DNA of 64,000 nt from Beduinella massiliensis (GTDB taxonomy: Bacteria > Bacillota > Clostridia > Christensenellales > Aristaeellaceae): contig NZ_LT963430.1 of NCBI RefSeq assembly GCF_900199405.1, positions 1-64,000 on the forward strand, given 5' to 3'. Of this stretch, positions 42,150-51,046 are shown one piece after another. The position numbers and the translations under genes were made by a program. The notes beneath the pieces are model-generated. The model was not told where the DNA came from, searched no databases, and saw nothing but the letters and a program-made list of their open reading frames with translations. The stretch's first letter is position 1; every line of letters begins with the position of its first letter.

Positions 42150-42171
42150 ATTATAGCATACGTGCTATAAT
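42150..42171. promoter_or_regulatory. Shared divergent -10 palindrome between helicase and serine hydrolase genes
   Basis: A 22-bp palindrome with arms ATTATAGCA (42150-42158) and TGCTATAAT (42163-42171). The right arm ends in a perfect -10 TATAAT for the plus-strand gene at 42202, and the left arm is the same for the minus-strand helicase gene. Neither side has a good -35, so an activator or extended -10 may be involved. Confidence 0.55.
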
Positions 42172-42201
42172 GAATCCATTCTATCGGCACCGGAGGTCAT
42201 C

Positions 42202-43419
42202 ATGAAAAATCTCTCTACGGAATCCATCGCAAAGCTGCGCAAACGCCGCGGGCACATCCCGGCCGTACCGGAAAGCGCCGCCCTGCTCGCGGACGGCACG
42301 CTGACGCCGCAGGCCCGGGAGGACGTGCAGCGCTGCGTAGACGAAATCTTCCGCCGAAACCGCACCGTCGGCGGCACCATGGCCCTCGTCGTGAAAGGCC
42401 AGGTCGCGGGCATCTTCCCTTACGGCCTCGCGCGCGTGCAGGGGAACGTGCCCGTCACCGAAAACACCTACTTCCGCATCGCCTCCGTCTCCAAGCTCGT
42501 GTTCGCCTTTGCCGCCCTCCGCCTGTGCGAGGACGGCCTGCTCGAGCTGGACGCGGACATTTCCGATTACCTCGGCTACCGCGTGCGCAATCCCCGCTTT
42601 CCGGACGTTCCGATCACGCTTCGCCAGCTGCTCACGCACACCGCCTCCCTCGTGGACAACGCCCTGTACGACGGGCCGGGCATCGACGGCGAAATGTCCA
42701 TGAAGGAGCTGCTTACCCCGCCCAACGACGCCGTGGACTTCTCGCAGGACGAGCCCGGCACCGTCTTTTCCTACTCCAACTTCGGCGCAGGCATCGTGGG
42801 CTCCATCATGGAGATCGTGACGGGCGAACGCTTCGACGACCTGATGCAGCGCCTGCTCTTTGAGCCCCTGTCCATCTCCGCCTCCTACGCCCCCCAGCGC
42901 ATCCGGCCGGTGGAGGACTTCGCCTGCGGCTATTACGTCAGCCGCGTCTTCCCCCCGCGAATGGCTTACGACGCGCCCATCCTCGCTGCAAGGCCCCTGC
43001 CCGCCGTGAATCCCGAAATGGACTTCACCTGGTCGCCGGGGCGCCTCATCATCCGCGCCGGGGACATGGCGAAGCTGCTGCGCCTGCTGCTCTCGGACGG
43101 TGAAATCGACGGCGCACGCATCCTACGCCCCGAAACCCTGACGCTCATGCGCACCTGTCAGGACGGCCTGGGCTCCGTCCGCCGCGCGGGACGCGGGCTC
43201 AACGTCGCCGTGCTCGAGGAGCTCTGCGGCAAGGGCCGCATCATCGGCCACCAGGGCGTGGCCTATGGCATGAACGCCGAGCTCTGGGGCGACGTGGAGC
43301 GGGGGAGCGGACTCGTCATGCAGACCAGCGGCACCATGCTGCACAAGTACGACGGTTTCATCCGCTGCGGCTTTGAAATGACCTCCTTCGCGTTTGACCT
43401 CATCGACCGGCTGCTGTAG
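42202..43419 (+). CDS. Serine hydrolase of the class C beta-lactamase / penicillin-binding protein family
   Basis: A 405-residue protein. The active-site motifs are SVSK (SxxK, about residue 98), YSN (about 193) and HQG (about 353, in place of KTG), the usual set for esterase or D-aminopeptidase-type members. There is no signal peptide, so it is probably cytoplasmic and not a resistance beta-lactamase. GGAGGTCATC precedes the ATG. Its promoter shares a palindrome with the divergent helicase. The natural substrate is not known. Confidence 0.87.
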   Translation: MKNLSTESIAKLRKRRGHIPAVPESAALLADGTLTPQAREDVQRCVDEIFRRNRTVGGTMALVVKGQVAGIFPYGLARVQGNVPVTENTYFRIASVSKLVFAFAALRLCEDGLLELDADISDYLGYRVRNPRFPDVPITLRQLLTHTASLVDNALYDGPGIDGEMSMKELLTPPNDAVDFSQDEPGTVFSYSNFGAGIVGSIMEIVTGERFDDLMQRLLFEPLSISASYAPQRIRPVEDFACGYYVSRVFPPRMAYDAPILAARPLPAVNPEMDFTWSPGRLIIRAGDMAKLLRLLLSDGEIDGARILRPETLTLMRTCQDGLGSVRRAGRGLNVAVLEELCGKGRIIGHQGVAYGMNAELWGDVERGSGLVMQTSGTMLHKYDGFIRCGFEMTSFAFDLIDRLL

Positions 43420-43464
43420 CCGGGTTCCATAGGAAAAGGCGTCAAAGTTTAGTTTCTATGTGTC

Positions 43465-43493
43465 TTTACACCTGCAATTACATCTAGTATAAT
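43465..43493 (+). promoter_or_regulatory. Promoter of the PfoR-like gene
   Basis: TTTACA (43465-43470) and TATAAT (43488-43493) are 17 bases apart on the plus strand, about 30 bases before the start. Confidence 0.75.
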
Positions 43494-43519
43494 GGGCAGC
43501 AACGACTTAAAGGAGTTGT

Positions 43520-44581
43520 GTGCACATGCAAAAGACGGAAAAAAAGAGCCTCGGGGCGCGGCTTTTCAAACGTTACGGTCTGGACGCGCTCAGCGCGATG
43601 GCGCTGGGCCTGTTTTCCACCCTCATCATCGGCACGATTCTGGATCAGATTGGTCAGTACGTGCCGGGGCTTTCAAAGCTATCGGAGTTCGCGGCGGTCG
43701 CCAAGTCCGGTCCCGTGGTCGGCGGGGCGATCGGCGTCGCGGTCGCCTGGGGGATGAAGGTCGCGCCGCTGGCGATGTTCACGTCCGCCGTGTCGGGCGC
43801 GATCGGCTACGAGCTGGGCGCGCCGCTGGGCTGCTTCATCGCCGCCGTGCTGGGCGCGGAGGCAGGCAACTTCGTCGCGGGCAAGACGAAGCTGGACATC
43901 ATCCTCGTCCCCTCGGCCACGATCATCGTCGGCGGGCTGGCGGCGGTGCTGTGCAGCCCGGCGGTCAACGCGCTGATGAACCTGCTGCGCGATTTCATCG
44001 ATACGGCCACGCGCATGCAGCCCATCCCCATGGGCGTCATCGTCTCCGTCGTGGTAGGGCTCGCGCTGACCGCGCCCATCTCCTCCGCCGCGCTGTGCGC
44101 GATGATCTTCGTCGCGCCCGAGGGTACGGAGCTGGGCTTGGGCCTGCAGCTCGCCGCGGGCGCGGCGACCGTCGGCTGCTGCGCGCAGATGGTGGGCTTC
44201 GCCGTCGCCTCCTACAGGGAAAACGGCATCGGCGGCCTGATTGCGCAGGGGCTCGGCACCTCCATGCTGCAAGTGCCCAACATCCTGCGTCATCCGCTGA
44301 TCCTCGTGCCTCCGACGCTGGCCGCCGCGATTCTGGGGCCCTTTGCCACCACGCTCTTCGACATGCGCAACTACGGCGTCTTCGCCGGCATGGGTACGGC
44401 GGGCCTTGTGGGGCAGATCGGCACGTTCAAGTCTATGGCCGCATCCTCCGGCGCGGGCGTGGTGCTGCTCAAGATGCTGGCGCTGCACATCGCGCTGCCC
44501 GCCGCGCTTTCCCTCGCCATCTGCCTGCTGATGCGCAGGGCCGGACTCATCAAGGACGGGGACATGAAGCTGGAGCTGTAA
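43520..44581 (+). CDS. PTS EIIC-like membrane protein (PfoR type)
   Basis: A 353-residue polytopic membrane protein with about nine helices; MGTAGLVGQIGTF, GFAVASYRENGIGGLIAQGLGTSMLQVPNI and GAIGYELGAPLGCFIAAVLGAEAGNFVAGKTKLDIILVPS are typical of the EIIC_2/PfoR family. No EIIA or EIIB domain or gene is near, so it may not be a phosphotransferase permease. PfoR itself was named from toxin regulation in Clostridium perfringens. Start: GTG at 43520 (five bases after AAGGAG) or ATG at 43526 (eleven bases); I list the former, but they are hard to separate. It is followed by a strong terminator. Confidence 0.85.
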   Translation: MHMQKTEKKSLGARLFKRYGLDALSAMALGLFSTLIIGTILDQIGQYVPGLSKLSEFAAVAKSGPVVGGAIGVAVAWGMKVAPLAMFTSAVSGAIGYELGAPLGCFIAAVLGAEAGNFVAGKTKLDIILVPSATIIVGGLAAVLCSPAVNALMNLLRDFIDTATRMQPIPMGVIVSVVVGLALTAPISSAALCAMIFVAPEGTELGLGLQLAAGAATVGCCAQMVGFAVASYRENGIGGLIAQGLGTSMLQVPNILRHPLILVPPTLAAAILGPFATTLFDMRNYGVFAGMGTAGLVGQIGTFKSMAASSGAGVVLLKMLALHIALPAALSLAICLLMRRAGLIKDGDMKLEL

Positions 44582-44631
44582 AAAAAGAAGCTTTACGCGC
44601 AATGGAGCCTACAAAACGCTTCATACACAAG

Positions 44632-44678
44632 CGACCTCTAAAACCTGCGTTTCACCGCTGGTTTTTAGAGGTCTTTTT
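44632..44678 (+). terminator. Terminator of the PfoR-like gene
   Basis: GACCTCTAAAACC (44632-44644) pairs with GGTTTTTAGAGGTC (44660-44673), followed by TTTTTCT. Confidence 0.88.
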
Positions 44679-44709
44679 CTGCGTTTCTTTTTCTATTCGG
44701 CGCTCATCT

Positions 44710-45237
44710 TCAGCAGTGCCAGACGATCTTGGCCGGATTGGGCTCGTCCGTGACCGAAACAGAGCGCAGCGCCGCTTCCATCTTCGCGCATTCCTCGGCG
44801 GCGATGGTCTCGTACACCTCGTCGGTCGCCTCGGTGCCTACGCGGTCGTAGGCGACGGCCGCCGCGCCGTAAAAGGCGAGGCTGAGCCCATAGGTCGGCG
44901 TGTGAATGGCGGATGCGCTGGAAAAGATCGCGCGCGCGGCCGCCTGCGCGGCGGGCACGGCCTCCGCAGCCCGCGCCGCGTCCTGCACGGGACGAATTTT
45001 CGCCTTCGCCTCCGCCAGCTTCATGCCGCCCGCGAGGTACGTCCGCGCGGCCTCAAGCCCCTGCCGGGGCCGCTCGTCTTCGGGGAAGGCCCGCTCGTAG
45101 ATCGACAGGAGATGCTCTTCCGCGTAATCCGTGCTCCAGGCGGCGATGGTCGCCCTAGACTGCGTCTCGATGGCGCGCATCAGCGAAAGGATGTAGGGGG
45201 ACTCGGCGCTGCCGAGCATTTTGCGAGTCTTTGCCAT
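44710..45237 (-). CDS. Imm5-like domain protein
   Basis: A 175-residue helical protein. The layout WSTDYAEEHLLSIYERAFPEDERPRQGLEAARTYLAGGMKLAEAKAKIRPVQDAARAAE, then repeated AAARAIFSSASAIHTPTYGLSLAFYGAAAVAYDRVG, resembles the Imm5-like family, some members of which are thought to protect against polymorphic toxins. No toxin gene is nearby, so that role is not supported here. The start at 45237 is preferred to an ATG at 45261 because AGGAGG lies between them. A convergent PfoR-like gene lies downstream. Confidence 0.6.
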   Translation of the reverse strand: MAKTRKMLGSAESPYILSLMRAIETQSRATIAAWSTDYAEEHLLSIYERAFPEDERPRQGLEAARTYLAGGMKLAEAKAKIRPVQDAARAAEAVPAAQAAARAIFSSASAIHTPTYGLSLAFYGAAAVAYDRVGTEATDEVYETIAAEECAKMEAALRSVSVTDEPNPAKIVWHC

Positions 45238-45285
45238 GCCGTATCTTCCTCCTGACGCCATTGATTTTCCACAGAAACCCCCGTC

Positions 45286-45525
45286 TCATCCCTCGTTTTG
45301 ACCGTTTTCCTCAGAAATCAGCGCAAACCGAGGCTGCACGCGTCCGTCTCTTTCCACATCTTCCACAAACATTTTGAGCGGCCGCACCCAGATGCCGCGT
45401 TCGCCGTACAGCGCCTGATAGACCACATACGGCTCCATCGTCTCGCTGTGCGTGGCGACGTAGAGCACCCGGTACTGATTTCCCTTGAAGTGGCGGTAAA
45501 GCCCGCCCGAAACTACGTTGCACAT
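45286..45525 (-). CDS. DUF1653 family protein
   Basis: A 79-residue protein; the pattern YRHFKGNQYRVLYVATHSETMEPYVVYQALYGERGIWVRPLKMFVEDVERDG matches DUF1653 closely. The fold is a small beta barrel; the biochemical role is unknown. The gene starts two bases after the addB stop with GAGGAGG inside the end of addB, so its translation is coupled with addB. Confidence 0.9.
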   Translation of the reverse strand: MCNVVSGGLYRHFKGNQYRVLYVATHSETMEPYVVYQALYGERGIWVRPLKMFVEDVERDGRVQPRFALISEENGQNEG

Positions 45526-45527
45526 CT

Positions 45528-48500
45528 CTATTCCTCCTCTTTTTCCGTCTGCGCCTGCAGGATGTCCGAAAGCTTCTTGGGCGTGAGCACGCGGGCGGAC
45601 GCGCCGTAGAGCATCGGGTCAAAACCACAGATATCCCGAAAGTCGCAATAAGCGCACACGCGGAAGTTTCCGCGCTGAGCCGGGCTGATGTCGATCTCGC
45701 CCGCCGCGATGCGCCCGCTGAGCTCCGCGGCCATGCGCACCGCGTAATCCACCAACAGCGCCATCTCCTGCTCGGAAACGGCCAGCGCGCCCTGGCGCAG
45801 CGTCCCGTCCTTTTTAAGCAGCGCCTCCTGCTGATCCGCGCCCTGCGCCCGGATGATCTCCACGTCGCACAACGACAGCCCTTTGAGCGAGAGCTGCCTG
45901 GCGATTTCCCGCTCCACCGCCTCGCGCACGCGCAGGTTCTTGACGACCAGCGGGTCGTCGATGCGGCAGTAAAACAGCCCCGCCGCCTTCGCTCCGCGAT
46001 ACCTCTGCAGCACGGCCTGCAGATAGATGAGCAGCTGCAGCTGCAGCCCCCAATAGATGTCGGTGGGATCCATCTCCTTGCGCCCGGACTTGTAATCCAC
46101 CACGCGCAGGTAGACGCTCCGCTCCGTCTCCATCAGGTCGATGCGGTCGATGCGCCCCTTGAGGTACATGCGCTCGCCGTTTTCCAGCTCGATCTGAATC
46201 GGCGGGATGACGCCGCTGCCGAACGTGAACTCCATGTCCTCCAGCCGAAAACCGCTGCCCTGCATCTGGTGCGTCAGCGTCCAGCCCGCCCGGCGCGCGG
46301 TCCTGCGCATGCGCCCGGCGAATGCCTTGCCGCGCGCGCTTTCACCCATGGGCGTGCGCTGCCACTGATCCAGCAGCGGCTCGACCACCGCGTCCATCAT
46401 TCGGTCGCTTTCCGCGCGCTCGATGTCCGGCCAGTGCTCGTGGGAGAGCGCCTCTCGCGTGAAGCGTTCCACCGCCGCATGATACAGCTCGCCCAGCTTG
46501 TCGCGCTCCGCGCCGGTCGCCCGGCGCTGCACCGGGCGCAGGCCATAGCTGACGAAATGACGGTAGGGGCACTGGGCGAACGTCTCCAGCTTCGATACGC
46601 TCACCGTCCGCCGCCCGTACAGCGCGCGGGCGGTGTTCACGCGCAGCCTCGGAGCGTAAACGCGCGTGATGAGCGCGTCGCGCACGTCTCTTACGCGTTC
46701 CGCGTATTCTCCGTTCCCGCACAGCGCCGCATAGGCCTCGCGAAAGGGGCCGTCGAGCTCTACCTCGCCCGCATCCGCGAGCTCCCGCAGGTGAACGGAG
46801 AGCGCATCCAGCGCCGCGCGCGGGCTCAAAAGGGCAGCGCGCTCGCCCTTGTCGAGCGCACCGCCCTCGACCGCAAGGTCGGGGAACACGCGCCGAAGCG
46901 CCAGCACCGCCGACGCCGGCCGCTGCGCCCGGCCCTCCTCGTCCGAGAGCGCGTAGCTCACGTACAGCCGCCTTCCCGGCAGCGTCATGGCCTGTAAAAT
47001 GTCCAAGCGTGAAAGCTGCGCGCGGTCGCTGTCCACCATGCCGAGGTAGGCGTCCGCCTCCCTGGCCGTGAGCGCGCGCTCTTCGTCCGTCAGCAGGCTC
47101 TGCGAGCTGCTCTGCAGCTTGCCGTCGTTCATGCCCAGCAGGAAGAGCGCGTCCACCTGCGCCGTGCGCACGTTGCCGATCTGGCCTGCCACCAGCGCCT
47201 CCTGTGAGGTCGGCAGCGCGCCCAGCTCCATCGCGCCGACGCCCGCCTCCAGCATGTCCATCACCGTGCGCATCTGCCCCCGATGCCCGCCCAGCAGGGT
47301 GTGCATCTGGTCGAGCAGCTCCATCAGCAGGTTCCATACCTGCGCGCAGTCAAATGCCTCTACCGCGAGGCCCGCGTCCATGAGCGCCTGCTGCTCTCGC
47401 TGCAGGGTGTCAAACGCCGCGCGCTCCTCCAGGTAATAGAAGATCGCGTCCACCGTGCCGCTGGCATCCTTTGCGCCGGAAAGCGCGCGCTGCAGCCGCA
47501 GCAGCGGCTCCACCACCCGTGCGCGCAGCTCTTCGGCCCTTGAAACCTCTTCCTCGCCGCCGAATGTAAAGGGGTAGCGCATGCGCCCCGCGCGGATGCC
47601 GTATACCGTCGCGTAGGTGTCCAGCGCGTCGGCTTCCTCGTCCGTAAGATTGCAATAGCCCGTACGCACGCACTCCATCAGGTCGTCCACCCGATAGCCG
47701 CGCGTGGCCGCGCGCAGAGAGGAGAGCAGAAAGCGAAAGAGCGGGTGCGCAAGCGCAGGCCGCTTTTCGCTGACGTAGACCGGGATGTCGTACTGCGCGA
47801 AGATGCGCTCGACCAGCGGCGCGTACACCGCGCCGTCCGTGTATACGGCGGCCATGCGGCAGAAGGGCTCGCCCTCCATCGCGAGGGCCCGAATGCGCGC
47901 GGCCACGCCGTGCACTTCGGCAAAGGGCGTCGCGGAGGCGTTCAAAAAGACGGCCTGCGGCGTGCCCCTTTGCGGGCGCAGGGGGTAGGCGTAAAGCTCC
48001 CGTTCCAAATAGACGATGTCCGCCGGCGCGGGAAGCTGCGCGTCCAGATGCTCGCGCACAGGTTCTATGCCTGCGGCGCGCAGCAGCTCTTCCAGGCGCA
48101 GCAGGCTCTTCAGCGCGGGTTCGTACAGCGCCGCGTCGCGGGCGGGCGGCGTATCCAGCGTAAGGGCTAATGTCAGGCCTTTCGCGCAGCGGGCGATCGC
48201 GCAAAGCTCCGCTGCGAACGTAGGGGTAATCATGTCAAACCCGTAGACGAACGCGTTTACATCCCGCAGTACGCCCGACGGTTCCATGCGGGAAAGCAGC
48301 TCCTGCTGCACGTCCTCGCCGTCCACAAAGCGGCCTTGCAGGCGCTGTTCGTAAGCCGCGTAGAGCTGGGAGGCATCCTGCAGCTTCATCGAAAGCGCAG
48401 GCATCTCCCCGGCGCGTTCCGACAGGGCGCGCACATCCTCGGGCGAGAGGCCGCCGCGCTTAAAGTCCGCGATGAGGGAGGAGAGCCTCTGCACGAAGCC

Positions 48501-48839
48501 CATGCGCCCGCCCGCGCCCCGGTAAAAGCACAGCTCGTCCGAAAGGTCCTCCAGCGCGGCGGAGAGCACCATGCACTTGCCGCGCTCGTCGATGCGCACG
48601 CGCTGGGGCTGGCCCGCGCGCTCGAACACGCGATCCTGAAGCCGCGAGGGGGAGAGCACGTCGATGTCGAAGTATCCGGGCAGGTTCAGCCGCTGCACGA
48701 TCTCCGTCTCCGCCTGAAGCGTGTATTGCTCGGGCACGATCAGGTAACAGCGCCCGCCCGCGGCGTATGCCTGGCCGATGCGGGCGATCACCTCGGGCAG
48801 CAGCCTGTGCATGCGCCCCGTCAGCAGCGTTGCGTTCAC
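45528..48839 (-). CDS. addB: ATP-dependent nuclease subunit B (AddB/RexB)
   Basis: A 1103-residue subunit of the AddAB/RexAB double-strand break resection complex. YLIVPEQYTLQAETEIV near the N-terminus and the C-terminal nuclease RVVDYKSGRKEMDPTDIYWGLQLQLLIYLQAVL (Asp and Lys of PD-(D/E)XK) are clear. Four Cys (FAQCPYRHFVSYG and VCAYCDFRDICGFD) form the iron-sulphur site that staples the nuclease. The N-terminal P-loop expected in AddB (GRxGSGKS) is absent: the stretch reads LLTGRMHRLLPEV, as in RexB. No addA or rexA gene is in the window. The start is a GTG at 48839. Confidence 0.93.
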   Translation of the reverse strand: MNATLLTGRMHRLLPEVIARIGQAYAAGGRCYLIVPEQYTLQAETEIVQRLNLPGYFDIDVLSPSRLQDRVFERAGQPQRVRIDERGKCMVLSAALEDLSDELCFYRGAGGRMGFVQRLSSLIADFKRGGLSPEDVRALSERAGEMPALSMKLQDASQLYAAYEQRLQGRFVDGEDVQQELLSRMEPSGVLRDVNAFVYGFDMITPTFAAELCAIARCAKGLTLALTLDTPPARDAALYEPALKSLLRLEELLRAAGIEPVREHLDAQLPAPADIVYLERELYAYPLRPQRGTPQAVFLNASATPFAEVHGVAARIRALAMEGEPFCRMAAVYTDGAVYAPLVERIFAQYDIPVYVSEKRPALAHPLFRFLLSSLRAATRGYRVDDLMECVRTGYCNLTDEEADALDTYATVYGIRAGRMRYPFTFGGEEEVSRAEELRARVVEPLLRLQRALSGAKDASGTVDAIFYYLEERAAFDTLQREQQALMDAGLAVEAFDCAQVWNLLMELLDQMHTLLGGHRGQMRTVMDMLEAGVGAMELGALPTSQEALVAGQIGNVRTAQVDALFLLGMNDGKLQSSSQSLLTDEERALTAREADAYLGMVDSDRAQLSRLDILQAMTLPGRRLYVSYALSDEEGRAQRPASAVLALRRVFPDLAVEGGALDKGERAALLSPRAALDALSVHLRELADAGEVELDGPFREAYAALCGNGEYAERVRDVRDALITRVYAPRLRVNTARALYGRRTVSVSKLETFAQCPYRHFVSYGLRPVQRRATGAERDKLGELYHAAVERFTREALSHEHWPDIERAESDRMMDAVVEPLLDQWQRTPMGESARGKAFAGRMRRTARRAGWTLTHQMQGSGFRLEDMEFTFGSGVIPPIQIELENGERMYLKGRIDRIDLMETERSVYLRVVDYKSGRKEMDPTDIYWGLQLQLLIYLQAVLQRYRGAKAAGLFYCRIDDPLVVKNLRVREAVEREIARQLSLKGLSLCDVEIIRAQGADQQEALLKKDGTLRQGALAVSEQEMALLVDYAVRMAAELSGRIAAGEIDISPAQRGNFRVCAYCDFRDICGFDPMLYGASARVLTPKKLSDILQAQTEKEEE

Positions 48840-48924
48840 ATTTCCGCCTTCTTTCCAAAGTCAAGAGGGTTTTCCCTCCTCCCCCGCGAATGCGATGTAC
48901 AAACTACATTGGGAGGTCGTCATC

Positions 48925-49761
48925 ATGCGCATCGCATGTATCAGCGATATTCACGCCAACCTGTTCGCGCTCGAGGCCGTCCTGAAGGACGTTCGCTCGC
49001 AGTCGCCCGACCTGATCCTCTCCCTGGGCGATCAGATCAACCTGGGCCCGCAGCCTCTGGAGGTGATGCAGCTGCTCGACAGCGAGGGCATTCCCTGTTT
49101 GCTGGGCAACCACGAGCAGCGCGTGCTCGCCCTGCGAACGGCCCACGACGCGAGCCTTGACGCCATCAACTTCGCCTCCATCCGCTGGACGAAGACGCAG
49201 GTAGAGGGCGTCCCCTTGGACTACCCCCTTTACAAGCGTATCGACGGCATCACGTTCGCGCACGCCGCGGTGGACAACCCGTCAATGCCTCTGGAGGAAA
49301 CGCCGGAAGTGGACCGGGCGCTGGACGCGCTCTCGACTCCGTTGCTCGTCTGCGGCCACTACCACAACGCGATGCAGCGCACGCACGGCGGCAAGACGAT
49401 CTTCGTGACCGGCGCGGTCGGTATGGCGGAAAACGGCATCCCCAATACCGCGCTCTACGCGATCGTGGACGACACGCCCGCAGGCGTGACCCTGACGCCG
49501 CGCATCGTACCCTACGACAGCGCTCCGCTCTACGACGCCTTCCGCCGCTCCGGCATCCTCGAATACTGCCCGATCATGAGCCGCGTCGTACACGAGGCGA
49601 TGACGCAGAACCGCTGCGTGCTCATGGCCTTCATGCGGCACGTGCGCGCGACGATGCTCGCCTGCGAAGAGCCTGGCATCAGCGAACGCGTGTGGACGCT
49701 CGCAGGCAATACGTTCGCCTGGAAGACCGCGCAGACCTGCACGGAGTATTGGGGACTGTGA
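48925..49761 (+). CDS. Calcineurin-like metallophosphoesterase
   Basis: A 278-residue phosphoesterase. Metal motifs: CISDIHANLFALEAVL (DxH), LSLGDQINLGP (GD), LLGNHEQRVL (GNHE) and LVCGHYHNAMQRTHG (GHxH). The MJ0936/YfcE-type opening is followed by a C-terminal part of about 90 residues without known motifs. GGGAGG precedes the ATG at 48925. It is divergent from addB and convergent with the HD-domain gene (4-base gap). Substrate unknown. Confidence 0.9.
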   Translation: MRIACISDIHANLFALEAVLKDVRSQSPDLILSLGDQINLGPQPLEVMQLLDSEGIPCLLGNHEQRVLALRTAHDASLDAINFASIRWTKTQVEGVPLDYPLYKRIDGITFAHAAVDNPSMPLEETPEVDRALDALSTPLLVCGHYHNAMQRTHGGKTIFVTGAVGMAENGIPNTALYAIVDDTPAGVTLTPRIVPYDSAPLYDAFRRSGILEYCPIMSRVVHEAMTQNRCVLMAFMRHVRATMLACEEPGISERVWTLAGNTFAWKTAQTCTEYWGL

Positions 49762-49765
49762 GCGC

Positions 49766-50383
49766 TCAGATCTCCGGATGGCTCTTTAAAGACGCATGCG
49801 CCTGCAGCAGCCATCGATGCGGGCAGAGCACCCTGCCGTTTAAGAGCGCATAGTCGATGTAAGTCAGGCACGCGCCTTCGAGCGAACGGACGAGCGCCCC
49901 GCGCACGGCCTGCGCGTAGGGCGGGGTTCCCTCCTGATCCCACGCGAGCTTGTCCGCAAGAAAGAGGGCCATGTCGTAGGGGGATGGTTTCTCCTTGAGC
50001 GTCGTGTGACAGCCGACCGCCGAAAGCACCGCGCCGTCCTCAACCCCCAATAGCTCGCGGGAAAGAATTTCCGACAGGCGCTGGTGCAAAAGAAACGGAT
50101 GCCTTTCCTCCGCGAAATCGACGGCCATTCCGCGTTCCCGCGCAAAGGAAAGCATGTCCTCCGGGCGCATCACCGCGCCGACGTCGTGCAGCACCCCGCA
50201 AAGGCGGCATCTTTCCTCGCTGAGCGAAAAGCGCCGCGCGAGGCCGGTGCATTCGTCCGCCACGGCGCACACGTGCGCGAGCGTTGCTTCCTTGCCGTTT
50301 GCCCTGAGCAGCCGCTTGGCATCCCGCAGGGGATCGCCGGTAAACGCCGGAACCTCGATATAGGAATACTTAGACAAGTCCAT
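49766..50383 (-). CDS. HD-domain hydrolase, YqeK-like
   Basis: A 205-residue HD phosphohydrolase. TLAHVCAVADECTGLARRFSLSEERCRLCGVLHDVGAVM supplies the first His and the His-Asp pair; HPFLLHQRLSE and SAVGCHTTLKEKPSPYDMALFLADKLAWDQEG match YqeK, an Ap4A-cleaving enzyme. Unlike most yqeK genes it is not next to nadD. The ATG follows AAGGAGAAGC. Next on the same strand comes a degraded gene (50402-50803). Confidence 0.82.
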   Translation of the reverse strand: MDLSKYSYIEVPAFTGDPLRDAKRLLRANGKEATLAHVCAVADECTGLARRFSLSEERCRLCGVLHDVGAVMRPEDMLSFARERGMAVDFAEERHPFLLHQRLSEILSRELLGVEDGAVLSAVGCHTTLKEKPSPYDMALFLADKLAWDQEGTPPYAQAVRGALVRSLEGACLTYIDYALLNGRVLCPHRWLLQAHASLKSHPEI

Positions 50384-50401
50384 AAGCTTCTCCTTGCGGG
50401 T

Positions 50402-50803
50402 TCAATCGATTTCCTCTTCTTCGCCGTTTCCGCCCTTTGAGAGCTGAATGCCGATCTCCGCGTAATCCGCGCCGTATCGGTCCGCGCTGAGAATGCCCGC
50501 GAGCGAGTTTTCCGCCTCGCAGATATCGCCCCGATGGCCGATCGCGCAGGGCTTATGGATGAGCGCCGCGGGATTTAAATAATCCCATCAGCCCCGTCAC
50601 GGCGATTTCAAAGAAGATTGCCGTCAGGCAGCAAAGCGCCGCCAGCAGGCTGAGGAACGCCTGGAAGAGGTCTTACCTGGCTGCCCCCTGCTGCTCAGGT
50701 ATGCCTGGATGCAGGCGTTCAGCAGGGGACTTAGCAAAAGGAGCGTCAGCCCCTTCATCGACAGTTCAAACAGAACGTAGTTTTTGATCGTCCTTGTGCG
50801 CAT
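50402..50803 (-). pseudogene. Degraded membrane-anchored glycerophosphodiester phosphodiesterase
   Basis: On the minus strand, three fragments in different frames follow each other. The first (50803 downwards, RTIKNYVLFELSMKGLTLLL) is like the start of the GDPD membrane domain. The second (about 50570-50675, FEIAVTGLMGLFKS) is another helix. The third (about 50402-50570) reads IGHRGDICEAENSLAGIL, GADYAEIGIQL and then stops; IxHRGxxxxAxEN is the active-site opening of GDPD enzymes. The long middle of the membrane domain and the rest of the catalytic domain are missing. The gene therefore appears broken by frameshifts and deletions. Confidence 0.8.
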
Positions 50804-50823
50804 GAAGCCCTCGTAATCGTCGT

Positions 50824-51045
50824 CTATTCCGTCATACCTTCGTCCCCGCGCGCGTAGCCCGCGGAGAGCACGTCCTCCAGCCTGATTTCCTGCGGCGTCC
50901 TCCTGCGGGGAAGCAGGGCAAAGAAGGCTCCTTCCCCGATCGAAACGACCTGAACAGCAAGCGTCCGCACCGCGCCGCCCGTCAGCAGCGCGATGCGGAT
51001 CTTTTTTTTATTTTCGAGGGAATAGCGCAAAAACCGCTCGACCAT
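50824..51045 (-). CDS. Small conserved-looking cytoplasmic protein
   Basis: A 73-residue basic protein with the pattern FLRYSLENKKKIRIALLTGGAVRTLAVQVVSIGEGAFFALLPRRRTPQEIRLEDVLSAGYARGDEG. A short beta-rich fold of the WYL or Sm-like kind seems likely from KKIRIALL...VVSIGEGAFFALL...IRLEDVLSA. GGAGAATGAC lies just before the ATG and within the end of the upstream membrane protein gene (one base between stop and start), so the two are coupled. No function assigned. Confidence 0.7.
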   Translation of the reverse strand: MVERFLRYSLENKKKIRIALLTGGAVRTLAVQVVSIGEGAFFALLPRRRTPQEIRLEDVLSAGYARGDEGMTE

Positions 51046-51046
51046 G

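Noticed and set aside
42202-43419. Resistance beta-lactamase
   Set aside because: No signal peptide and HQG rather than KTG; better described as a general serine hydrolase.
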